This document shows positions 17,310 through 26,150 of a DNA stretch of 52,960 nucleotides, one piece after another (position 1 is the first letter of the stretch; every line of letters begins with the position of its first letter). The position numbers were made by a program, and so were the translations under genes. The DNA is from Pirellulales bacterium. Lineage in GTDB: Bacteria; Planctomycetota; Planctomycetia; Pirellulales; JANQPP01. The notes under the pieces were generated by a model, which was not told the DNA's origin, searched no databases, and worked only from the letters and a program-made list of their open reading frames with translations. The stretch lies in the NCBI GenBank assembly GCA_028289405.1, contig JANQPP010000114.1:1-52960 (forward strand). The letters run 5' to 3'.

Positions 17310-17692
17310 GAAGTGTTCTCCACGGCTTGTTGCGGCGATCCTGCCCGTGACACCCGCCAAGCCCCCCAGCCGCACATCAGCAGGGCCACGACGATGAGTG
17401 GCCAGAGGGGGACAAGCAAGCCGCTTTCTTCGGCGGCTCTTTCCGTCTTCGCGAATTCGACCGCCTCGGGAGGCGCCACCGCGCCACGCGTGCCGATCCG
17501 AGAAGAGGGGTATCCGAGACGCTCGCGTACCTCAAACCGCCGCTCGATCCGCGCTTGCCGCTGGGCGTACTTAGGAGCGATGGCCACCAAAGCCAAGGCG
17601 CCCATGCCTCCGAAGACAGACAGCCAAAACCACGGAGAATCGGTGACCGCGGAGCGGGTTGGCGGCGTGGACGCTGACGGCGGTGAGGGCAC
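17306..17692 (-). CDS. Small two-span membrane protein, unknown function (first gene of an overlapping pair)
   Basis: The 128-residue product has a Pro/Ser/Thr-rich N-terminus, a membrane span near residues 20-41 (PWFWLSVFGGMGALALVAIA), a basic loop (RQARIERRFEVRERLG), and a second span near 93-115. The start is a GTG at 17692 preceded by a good GGGAGGAA ribosome site. The stop codon shares four bases (ATGA) with the start of the following gene. No family is recognised. Confidence 0.7.
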   Translation of the reverse strand: MPSPPSASTPPTRSAVTDSPWFWLSVFGGMGALALVAIAPKYAQRQARIERRFEVRERLGYPSSRIGTRGAVAPPEAVEFAKTERAAEESGLLVPLWPLIVVALLMCGWGAWRVSRAGSPQQAVENTS

Positions 17693-17796
17693 CGCGTTCC
17701 TCCCTTAAAGCGCGTTTTGGCAAAAGGTAGCGGCTATTGCGCTGTTTGGCTCAAGTCTCGTACCGCCGCCGACGCCACACGGCCGTGCGACACGTA

Positions 17797-19116
<1,320 letters not shown>

Positions 19117-19164
19117 CTAGAGGAATATGCGAGGCCAACGGCGACGCGGCCGTAATGGGAACAA

Positions 19165-19204
19165 GGGCACTCGAACCGGCCCTATCAGCTCGGTTCGAGT
19201 GCCC
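19165..19204. other. Perfect 14-bp inverted repeat (hairpin) between eno and a PEP-CTERM gene
   Basis: GGGCACTCGAACCG at 19165-19178 and its exact complement at 19191-19204 enclose a 12-nt loop. It lies upstream of eno and downstream of the minus-strand PEP-CTERM gene ending at 19321. Neither side has a strong T-run, though on the minus strand a weak TTGTTCC follows, so it may be an imperfect terminator for the PEP-CTERM gene or a structure at the eno promoter. Confidence 0.6.
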
Positions 19205-19320
19205 ATTGTGCCGAAATTGCCTAACGCTGGCTAGTGTGCTGAGGCAGACCGCGTTTCGAGGAGCGCGTTCGACTCACTCCCCAAAAAGAGCGAAAACCTT
19301 CAGCACAACATAAGCTAGCT

Positions 19321-20259
19321 TTAGCGGTCCCGTGAGAACCGGCGACGGTTCCATGCCAGGGCCAGAAAAGCTATTGCGCCGAGAATCCAGGTGGATGGCT
19401 CGGGCACGGCGGCAGCAGGCGCGGCCGAGAAAATGCTCTGAAACTCCAAGAAGTCGAACAGGTTTACCTGGCGGTCTAGGTTGAGATCCCCCTCTTGGAA
19501 GGTTGCGCCGCCGCGGAAGTTGGCCAACATCACCTCGTAATCCGCGATGTCGAGTACACCGTCTTGATTGAAATCCCCGGTCACGAATTCTTCCTCGATC
19601 ATCGCGAATGCCAGTTCGCCCAATCCCACGCGGTCGCCGCCAGGAACTTCACCGCCGCTGCCATCCCCGGGTGCCACGAAATAGTTGTCTTCCGCGGTCA
19701 GCTCGACATAGCGGGCCGTCACTTCGCGATAGAACAGGCGGCTTTCCCGCTCCTCAGCCCCAAACGGGATTTCGGTGATGCGGGGATTGAAGGTGACCGA
19801 GGTGCCAAAACCGTCCGGTCCGTCCGCGTCGGTGGCGAATCGCAGGCTGAAGTCATTGATGCCATTGGCGTTTCCAGCCGAATATCCCCACACGCTGATC
19901 TCTTTCAACGAGCGGTCCTCGCCCAGGTCGAAAGTGAGGACCGGGTTGCCCGTCGTTTCGATGTAGTCACAGGGAAAACCGCAGGCGGCGGTAACCCACA
20001 GGTCCTCTTCGCCGCTGTCCACCATCTGAAGATGGGGTTCGCTGGCGTCGAACCCTGGCCCTGGGCCTTGGATCAGGTTCTCGGCGGGCCACAGGTCGTT
20101 GTCCGCGGTGCTCGCCGTGGCCGAGGTGATGGGATAAAACTCTGCCGCATGCGAAACGGATTGCAGGTCGGACATGGCCCAGCAAACGCCGGTCACGAGA
20201 ACAAAGGTGCGCTTCACGTTACGCCGACTCACCGTGAAATTTACCGAATGACAGAACAT
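19321..20259 (-). CDS. PEP-CTERM protein with discoidin-like domain and dockerin-like EF hands
   Basis: The 312-residue protein has an N-terminal signal peptide (VKRTFVLVTGVCWAM, cleavage near SHAA), a beta-rich domain at about 40-205 that resembles F5/8 type C (discoidin) domains, and two EF-hand-like loops (GDFNQDGVLDIADYEVM and GDLNLDRQVNLFDFLEF) of the dockerin type. The C-terminus is a PEP-CTERM signal: VPEPSTWILG, a hydrophobic helix, then NRRRFSRDR. Such signals are recognised by exosortase, so the protein is expected to be processed at the outer cell surface. No exosortase gene is in the window. The discoidin-like domain is of the same general kind as the insert in the giant surface protein at the left edge. 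Confidence 0.88.
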   Translation of the reverse strand: MFCHSVNFTVSRRNVKRTFVLVTGVCWAMSDLQSVSHAAEFYPITSATASTADNDLWPAENLIQGPGPGFDASEPHLQMVDSGEEDLWVTAACGFPCDYIETTGNPVLTFDLGEDRSLKEISVWGYSAGNANGINDFSLRFATDADGPDGFGTSVTFNPRITEIPFGAEERESRLFYREVTARYVELTAEDNYFVAPGDGSGGEVPGGDRVGLGELAFAMIEEEFVTGDFNQDGVLDIADYEVMLANFRGGATFQEGDLNLDRQVNLFDFLEFQSIFSAAPAAAVPEPSTWILGAIAFLALAWNRRRFSRDR

Positions 20260-20351
20260 AGCTGCCTCCTCCCGTTGAAAAAGAACTCAAAGAAATTCAT
20301 CTTGGCCCGACGGCCAGATGTCGGCGTGGAGGGAGGTGCGAGGTGAGTGTT

Positions 20352-20380
20352 ATCTTACCGACAACTCTTATTCAGTACAA
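20352..20380 (-). promoter_or_regulatory. Possible sigma70-type promoter of the PEP-CTERM gene
   Basis: Read on the minus strand, TTGTAC (20380-20375) and TAAGAT (20357-20352) are spaced by 17 bp, about 90 bp before the start codon at 20259. Both boxes match the consensus only partly. Confidence 0.3.
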
Positions 20381-20448
20381 CGGGCTCCAATCGAAACAAA
20401 GGGGGATTTCACCAATTTGTCTCCGCCAGACCGGCTGGGTGAAAACAC

Positions 20449-21378
20449 CTAAGGGCTTTCTGCTGATGAGGCGTTTAGCCGCAACCGAATCGCCTCGCAG
20501 AGTTTAAGCAGCCGAGGCAAGTCAAGCTGCTCGGCTCGAGTGTCGGCGGCGAAATTTTGCTCCGTCATGATGTGGTCGACTTCCGGTTTTCCTAGCCGAC
20601 GCTTGTAGGTGCTTAACAGGCCGGCGCGAAGAAATTTCCTGCGGTGCAAAAAGATGCCCCGCAGGAATTCGTGAAAAAAATCGCGATCCGGGATCGCCTG
20701 ACGGAGCTGCTGATCGACTTCCAAGTGAATGATTGCCGATTCCACCTTGGGACGTGGCCAAAAGACCGAGGGTGGCAAATAGCGCACAATTTCGCCGTGG
20801 CACTGCGCTTGAATCCACACACTCAAAGCGCCGTAGTCCTTGCTGCCGGGCCCGGCCATGATGCGTTCGGCCAATTCCCGTTGAATCGTGACCGTCATGC
20901 TGAAGGGCAGGATCTCCGCGCGAAGCAGGTTCGAGATGAGCGGCGTGGCGATGTTGTACGGGAGATTGGCGACGAGCTTGAGCCGGCTTTCGGGAACTTT
21001 AGCCAGCACTTGCTGGACCGTGTGCACCACCGAAGGATTGAGCGTATTTTTGTTTTTGAGCACATCGGTGTGCAGCATGGTGATCGTGGGCCAGCCGAGA
21101 AGCTGTTCCCGAGCCAGGGCGAAGAGTGCTTGGTCCACCTCGACCGTGACGACCGCCGCTGCGGAATCCGCCATCAGTCCGGTCAATGCTCCCGTCCCGG
21201 TACCGACCTCCAACACCACGTCACGCGGCCCCAGGTCGGCGGCAGTGACCAGCACGCGGTGGAGGTTCAGGTCGATCAGAAAATTCTGCCCGAACCTTGT
21301 CAGCGGGCGGATGCCGGTCGCGTCGAAGCGTTTCCGCAAGTACGACAGTGTTTGGGAGGGCAGATTCGGCGCGTTCAT
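20449..21378 (-). CDS. rsmA: 16S rRNA (adenine1518-N6/adenine1519-N6)-dimethyltransferase
   Basis: RsmA (KsgA) dimethylates two adjacent adenines in the 3' end hairpin of 16S rRNA, a late step in small-subunit maturation. The 309-residue protein shows FGQNFL (29-34), the SAM loop VLEVGTGTGALT (55-66), and the catalytic motif NLPYNIATP (138-146). Its start overlaps the stop of the riboflavin synthase gene as ATGA, so translation is coupled. It is the last gene of the psd-pssA-ribE-rsmA cluster. The C-terminal domain is of normal size. Confidence 0.95.
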   Translation of the reverse strand: MNAPNLPSQTLSYLRKRFDATGIRPLTRFGQNFLIDLNLHRVLVTAADLGPRDVVLEVGTGTGALTGLMADSAAAVVTVEVDQALFALAREQLLGWPTITMLHTDVLKNKNTLNPSVVHTVQQVLAKVPESRLKLVANLPYNIATPLISNLLRAEILPFSMTVTIQRELAERIMAGPGSKDYGALSVWIQAQCHGEIVRYLPPSVFWPRPKVESAIIHLEVDQQLRQAIPDRDFFHEFLRGIFLHRRKFLRAGLLSTYKRRLGKPEVDHIMTEQNFAADTRAEQLDLPRLLKLCEAIRLRLNASSAESP

Positions 21379-22034
21379 GAGGCATCCGCCGGAGGGCGTG
21401 GGATGCCGGGCTGGTCGGCTGCTTCGAAGGTGTGGTCTTGGGAAAACCTGGCTGCCAGTTGCCGCTCGACGTATTTCGCCAGCAGATCCGTCTCGATGTT
21501 CGCGCGGCTCCCGGCCTGCAATTGCCCGAGATTCGTGACGTTCAGCGTGTGCGGAATCAGGGCCACGCTAAAGCGGTCCTCCTCCACGTCGACCAAGGTC
21601 AAGCTCACGCCATCCACCGCGACGCTTCCCTTGGAAGCCAACTGCGGACCGAGGCTCGACGGAACGCGGAACCAAAACAGCGACCAATCTCCTTCATCCT
21701 CACGTTTCAGCAGTTCGCCTACCCCATCGATGTGGCCGGTGACAAGGTGCCCTCCCAACCGGTCGCCGGGCTGGAGCGCGCGTTCCACGTTCACGGAATG
21801 TCCCGCGCGACAATCGCCGAATGTGGTGCGAGTCAAAGTTTCCGGCCCCAGCTGGAAGGCGAGCGATTCTCCGCTTACCTCCACCACGGTCAGGCAGCAG
21901 CCGTTGATGCAGACGCTGTCGCCCACTTGAATGTCGGCTGCCTGTTCTGGCCAAGCCAACGTGAGCCGGGCTCCTTCCGCTTCGCGTTCAAACCGCGTGA
22001 CGTGGACGAGCGCCTCCACCAAGCCAGTAAACAT
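21375..22034 (-). CDS. ribE: Riboflavin synthase, alpha-chain type
   Basis: The enzyme converts two 6,7-dimethyl-8-ribityllumazine into riboflavin and the pyrimidine precursor. The 219 residues form two homologous lumazine-binding barrels. The first starts MFTGLVE and carries GDSVCINGCCLTV and TFGDCRAGHSVNVERAL. The second has GGHLVTGHIDGVG and GSVAVDGVSLTLV. It starts 28 bp after pssA and overlaps rsmA by four bases. No FMN riboswitch is visible near it, which fits its position inside an operon. The remaining riboflavin genes are not here. Confidence 0.95.
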   Translation of the reverse strand: MFTGLVEALVHVTRFEREAEGARLTLAWPEQAADIQVGDSVCINGCCLTVVEVSGESLAFQLGPETLTRTTFGDCRAGHSVNVERALQPGDRLGGHLVTGHIDGVGELLKREDEGDWSLFWFRVPSSLGPQLASKGSVAVDGVSLTLVDVEEDRFSVALIPHTLNVTNLGQLQAGSRANIETDLLAKYVERQLAARFSQDHTFEAADQPGIPRPPADAS

Positions 22035-22061
22035 AGGTCCGCCTATTCCAGCGAGGAGAGG

Positions 22062-22937
22062 TCAGGTCGAGGGTTGTTCATGCAAGTCATTCCGATGTTG
22101 TACCCACTGCCACAGAAACAAAACGGGTGCGCTGAAGACGTAAAGCGAGCAGACGATCGGCAGGGAAAATCCGCGCATGACCGCGACCGCAAGTACGGCG
22201 GACATCAGACCCACGAGATACCCCAGGCTGGCTGAACCATGCAGCAGTTGGTTGATCAGATGGGGATAGCGGAGCGAAGAAACCATCAACAACGCCACGA
22301 ACAGTGCGAAAAAGGGCAACACCGTTTGTACCATGTAATCAATCTGTTCCGCGTACAGCAAATCCGTGCTTTCTCGGCGGACCGTATAAAACAAAATCGC
22401 GAAGCTGGCCAAGGTACCCGCCGCCGCCGGTGAAGGCAGCCCGCGAAAAAAGAGATGGTCATCGTCGGAAGAAAGCTCCACGTTGAAACGGGCCAAGCGC
22501 AGCGCGGCACAAGCCGCGAACAACGCCGCGATCGCCCACACCGCGTCCCGGTGCTGATGCGTGAAGCTGGGACACATCTTGACCAGTAAAAAACCGGGGG
22601 CCACGCCGAAGGTCACCACGTCGCATAAGCTGTCCAATTGAGCGCCAAAATCGGAGGTTTTCCGCGTCAGCCGGGCAACATAGCCATCCACTGTATCGAA
22701 GATCATGGCCACGAAAATCAATAGGCCGCTGAGCATGCAGTTATGGGTGGGGTCTTCCGGGTTGAGCTGGCCGACGACCTTGGCCGGATTGCGGAAACGG
22801 ATATCCGCCGCCGTGGGCACGGTTTTGGTGTCCGGGTGCGCGACCCGCGCCGCCACCACGATGGCAAAGAACCCGCAGATCAAGTTTCCCAGCGTGAATA
22901 GCGTCGGCAAGACGGCAATTTGTCGCAGCGGTTTCAT
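22062..22937 (-). CDS. pssA: CDP-diacylglycerol--serine O-phosphatidyltransferase
   Basis: This membrane enzyme makes phosphatidylserine from CDP-diacylglycerol and serine. The CDP-alcohol phosphotransferase motif is complete: Asp81, Asp84, Gly85, Ala88-Arg89, Gly98, Asp102 and Asp106 (DTVDGYVAR ... DFGAQLDSLCD). The 291 residues include a first span at about 10-30 and further spans through the C-terminal half. The N-terminal loop at about 33-62 is longer than in many homologues. It begins 4 bp after the stop of the psd gene, whose product uses its product, so the two form the phosphatidylethanolamine branch. Confidence 0.94.
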   Translation of the reverse strand: MKPLRQIAVLPTLFTLGNLICGFFAIVVAARVAHPDTKTVPTAADIRFRNPAKVVGQLNPEDPTHNCMLSGLLIFVAMIFDTVDGYVARLTRKTSDFGAQLDSLCDVVTFGVAPGFLLVKMCPSFTHQHRDAVWAIAALFAACAALRLARFNVELSSDDDHLFFRGLPSPAAAGTLASFAILFYTVRRESTDLLYAEQIDYMVQTVLPFFALFVALLMVSSLRYPHLINQLLHGSASLGYLVGLMSAVLAVAVMRGFSLPIVCSLYVFSAPVLFLWQWVQHRNDLHEQPST

Positions 22938-22941
22938 GCCC

Positions 22942-23910
22942 TTACTCGGCCAAAGTTTCAGAAGAATACCGGCACATCACGGTGGCCCCCCCTCGGATGT
23001 GATCCCCGACTTGGACCAAAATTTCGAGCCCGGGTTCATCCGGCACGATCAGTTCCGTGCGCGATCCGAATTTGATCATCCCCAAGCGTTCGCCGCGTTC
23101 CAAGATCTGGCCCGGGCGCAGCGTGCAGACGATACGGCGGGCGATGGCTCCGGCGATCTGCCGCACCACGATCCGTCGGTGTGGCGGATCCTCACCCTCT
23201 AGTCCAATCCACATCGCTTCATTGTCCACGGCGCTTTGAGGATTCAATGCATTGAGAAACTTTCCGGCGTGATAGTCAAGGGCGACCACGCGGGAACGCT
23301 CGGGAATGCGGTTCACATGGACATTGAACACGGACAAAAAAATGCCGATCCGCACCGCCGGCCCATCCACGAATTCATGGTGTTCGAGCCGCGTGATTTC
23401 CGCCAGCTTACCATCCGCTGGAGCAACGAGAATGTTTGGCTCTTGGGAAATACGCCGCGGCGGATCGCGAAAGAAAGCGAACACGAATACCAGCAGCGCC
23501 AGTGGCACCCAGGCGAGGTACCATGCGGTGAACCATAGGACCACCGTGGCCAGCGCGAGGACGCCTCCGCCGAGGAGCATCTCCATGAATCCCCAGCCCG
23601 CCAAAGGGATGCGCCGCCGCCACCGAAACGGATCGTCCTGGTCCTCCCAAAAGACATCGCATTGATTGCGAATCAGCTTCAGGTCCCGTGGATCCAGTAT
23701 CTCATGCTGGCAGGACGCGGCATCACCGCGACGGCATTCCCGCATGCGGCGGACGTACCCAGGGCGGAAAGTCCGCAGGAACCAGCGCCGAGCCGAGCCC
23801 CATGCTTCCTCCCAACGCAATGTCAGCCCGCCGCCCGGTTGAATCGTGCGGATCGAGTCGGGCAGAGGCCGCGGCGTCAAACGCCCGGTTGACGAAGTGG
23901 AGGTCGCCAT
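22942..23910 (-). CDS. psd: Phosphatidylserine decarboxylase, pyruvoyl type
   Basis: Psd decarboxylates phosphatidylserine to phosphatidylethanolamine. The C-terminal two-thirds of the 322 residues match the short (archaeal-like) Psd type: PPRRIS, ILVAPADGKL, IFLSVFNVHVNRIP, and KFGSRTEL, where cleavage between Gly282 and Ser283 would create the pyruvoyl group. Two hydrophobic segments at about 105-145 anchor it in the membrane. An N-terminal extension of about 100 basic and polar residues is unusual for this type. The ATG at 23910 is preferred; the frame stays open to 24072 but that part has no ribosome site or family match. It leads the psd-pssA-ribE-rsmA operon. Confidence 0.93.
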   Translation of the reverse strand: MATSTSSTGRLTPRPLPDSIRTIQPGGGLTLRWEEAWGSARRWFLRTFRPGYVRRMRECRRGDAASCQHEILDPRDLKLIRNQCDVFWEDQDDPFRWRRRIPLAGWGFMEMLLGGGVLALATVVLWFTAWYLAWVPLALLVFVFAFFRDPPRRISQEPNILVAPADGKLAEITRLEHHEFVDGPAVRIGIFLSVFNVHVNRIPERSRVVALDYHAGKFLNALNPQSAVDNEAMWIGLEGEDPPHRRIVVRQIAGAIARRIVCTLRPGQILERGERLGMIKFGSRTELIVPDEPGLEILVQVGDHIRGGATVMCRYSSETLAE

Positions 23911-24222
23911 GCAAATCGTGGGGAAGAATATGTCAAAATTCTTGGTCCGACCGCGAAGATACACGCGGAGACCATGGTGAAAGCAAGCCCTTAGCTTAGC
24001 ACTTGGCGAGGCTTCCCAGAATGGCTGAAACGTGGACCGCGTTTCACGGTTTGGACAGACCTTGGCCAGCACGGCTCTCCATCACGCCTGCTCGACGCCG
24101 CTTGGCTAGCACATCATACTACACATAGATGCCATGCATGCGGCACGAATGGCATTGTTTGCCGGCAGTGCTTACACTGCGAAATTCGGCCCCCATGCGA
24201 AACGCCCACGGTAAAGGTGACC
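23911..24222. other. Divergent promoter region between psd and glyA
   Basis: These 312 bp separate the minus-strand psd operon from plus-strand glyA, so both promoters should lie here. A TACACT at 24173-24178 is a weak -10 candidate for glyA without a good -35 box. I see no glycine, SAM or other riboswitch fold and no gene. Confidence 0.5.
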
Positions 24223-25494
24223 ATGCAATTCATTGACCAAATCGACCCGGAAATCGCCGCGGCGATCCAGGCGGAATTCGACCGCCAAGCCGATGGCCTG
24301 GAAATGATCGCCAGCGAGAACTATACCAGCCCCGCCGTGATGGAAGCGGTCGGCAGCGTGCTCACCAACAAGTATGCCGAAGGTTACCCAGGACGGCGGT
24401 ATTACGGCGGTTGTCAGCATGTGGACACCGTGGAAAACCTGGCCCGGGAACGGGCCTGCCAGCTATTTGGCGCGGAACACGCGAACGTACAACCTCACTC
24501 CGGCAGTCAGGCCAACATGGCCGTGTATCTGTCGGCACTCGAACCGGGAGACACGGTGTTGGGCCTCGATTTGGCCCATGGCGGCCATTTGACGCACGGC
24601 ATGCGGCTGAACATTTCGGGCCGCCTGTACAATTTCGTCAACTACGGCGTCACGCAGGAGACCCACCGCATCGATTTTGACCAGGTTGCCCGCTTGGCCC
24701 GCGAGCACCGCCCCAAGCTCATCGTGGCCGGGGCCAGCGCGTATCCACGAGAAATCCCGCACGCCCGTTTCGCCGAGATTGCCCGCGAAGTGAACGCAAA
24801 GTTGTTCGTGGATATGGCGCACTATGCCGGACTCGTGGCGGCGGGCTTGCATGATGACCCGGTCCCTTTGGCCGATTTCGTCACCACCACCACGCACAAA
24901 ACACTGCGTGGCCCGCGCGCGGGCCTGATTCTCTGCCGCAAGGAATCGGCCAAAGACGTGGACCGAAACATCTTTCCCGGCATTCAAGGCGGGCCGCTGA
25001 TGCATGTGATCGCGGGAAAAGCGATCTGCTTCCTGGAAGCTCAACAGCCTGATTTTCGGGAATACGGGCAAAACATTCTCGATAATGCCCAGGCACTCGC
25101 GGAAACACTATTGGCGGGCGGGTTGCGGCTCGTCAGTGGAGGCACGGATAACCATTTGATCCTCACGGACGTGACGTCCCTCGACGTCGGTGGCAAACAA
25201 GCGGAGCAGATCCTGGACGAGTGCGGCATTACCGCCAACAAAAACATGATCCCCTTCGACCAGCGCAAACCGATGGACCCCTCGGGAATTCGCCTAGGCA
25301 CGCCCGCGCTGACCACCCGGGGAATGGGCCCCGACCAGATGCGTGAAATTGGAGGTTGGATTTTGGAGTCTCTTAAAGCTCCAGAGGATACGGCCACGCA
25401 CACGCGGATTCGCGCCGCCGTTTCGGAGTTGTGCCAGCAATTCCCCGTGCCGGCCGCGCGGACCGAAGTCGCCCGTTCCGCACCGGCGGAATAG
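24223..25494 (+). CDS. glyA: Serine hydroxymethyltransferase
   Basis: GlyA interconverts serine and glycine while charging tetrahydrofolate with a C1 unit. The 423-residue length is typical. Visible are [17 protein letters not shown], the [14 protein letters not shown] loop, HSGSQAN, and [15 protein letters not shown] with the PLP lysine Lys226. The C-terminal [10 protein letters not shown] is also conserved. The ATG at 24223 follows AAAGGTG at a good distance; a GTG two codons upstream is less likely. It is divergently placed from psd and is followed 64 bp later by a response regulator gene. Confidence 0.96.
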   Translation: MQFIDQIDPEIAAAIQAEFDRQADGLEMIASENYTSPAVMEAVGSVLTNKYAEGYPGRRYYGGCQHVDTVENLARERACQLFGAEHANVQPHSGSQANMAVYLSALEPGDTVLGLDLAHGGHLTHGMRLNISGRLYNFVNYGVTQETHRIDFDQVARLAREHRPKLIVAGASAYPREIPHARFAEIAREVNAKLFVDMAHYAGLVAAGLHDDPVPLADFVTTTTHKTLRGPRAGLILCRKESAKDVDRNIFPGIQGGPLMHVIAGKAICFLEAQQPDFREYGQNILDNAQALAETLLAGGLRLVSGGTDNHLILTDVTSLDVGGKQAEQILDECGITANKNMIPFDQRKPMDPSGIRLGTPALTTRGMGPDQMREIGGWILESLKAPEDTATHTRIRAAVSELCQQFPVPAARTEVARSAPAE

Positions 25495-25558
25495 CCCTCG
25501 GCCCGGGACAATGACAACGGCCTTCATTGGAATACAGGATTGACGGAGCGATACCATC

Positions 25559-26086
25559 ATGTCAGCCGATTCGGAGCCCACGTCTTCCGAAACCAAGAAC
25601 CGCATTCTGATCGCGGACGACAATCAAACCAACGTCGAGTTGCTGGAGGCCTACCTCTGCAACTTGCCGGTGGAAATCGAGATCGCGGTGGATGGTCAGG
25701 ACACGCTGGAAAAAGTCTCCTCGTTCCAGCCGCATCTGATACTTCTCGACATCATGATGCCCCGCCTGAGCGGATTCGAGGTCTGTCGCTCGCTCAAGAG
25801 CGATCCCCAAACGCGCGGCATCATGATCCTCATGGTCACGGCGCTCAATGAATTAGGGGACATCGAACGGGCAGTGGACGCCGGGACGGATGACTTCCTC
25901 AGCAAGCCGGTCAACAAAGTGGAGCTCGTGAAGCGCGTGGAAAATATGCTCAAGCTACGCCACGTCACTGATGAGGTCGAGCGTTTGCGGCAATACATCG
26001 AAGAGATGGGCGAAGATAACGGCCACCGTGAGCAGACGGATCTCCAAGACCCGGAAGACGAAACCGACGAGGACGGTCGAAAATAG
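25559..26086 (+). CDS. Orphan response regulator (receiver domain with charged helical tail)
   Basis: The 175-residue protein has one CheY-like receiver domain: acidic pair Asp20-Asp21, phospho-acceptor Asp64 (LILLDIMMPRLSGFE), Thr94 and Lys116 (LSKPVNK). The last 40 residues form a highly acidic helical tail (DEVERLRQYIEEMGED and on). There is no DNA-binding or enzymatic output domain, so it acts by protein contact or as a phosphate relay. No histidine kinase gene is near it. The stop faces the convergent lipoprotein gene. Confidence 0.9.
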   Translation: MSADSEPTSSETKNRILIADDNQTNVELLEAYLCNLPVEIEIAVDGQDTLEKVSSFQPHLILLDIMMPRLSGFEVCRSLKSDPQTRGIMILMVTALNELGDIERAVDAGTDDFLSKPVNKVELVKRVENMLKLRHVTDEVERLRQYIEEMGEDNGHREQTDLQDPEDETDEDGRK

Positions 26087-26150
26087 CACGGGACCGCTCC
26101 TCCAAGAGAAAACGGCCCCGAGTTGGGTCTATCTCATCGGCCTGATCGGC

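Noticed and set aside
17778..17787. CACGGCCGTG palindrome after eno as terminator
   Set aside because: Short, without loop and without T-run on the minus strand.
19165..19204. Possible tRNA because of GGTTCGAGTGCCC
   Set aside because: Both arms carry the motif as a perfect palindrome and no acceptor, D or anticodon stem can be formed around it.
20644..21930. Long plus-strand open frame (428 codons) opposite rsmA and ribE
   Set aside because: Both minus-strand genes have complete family motifs; the antisense frame does not look like a protein.
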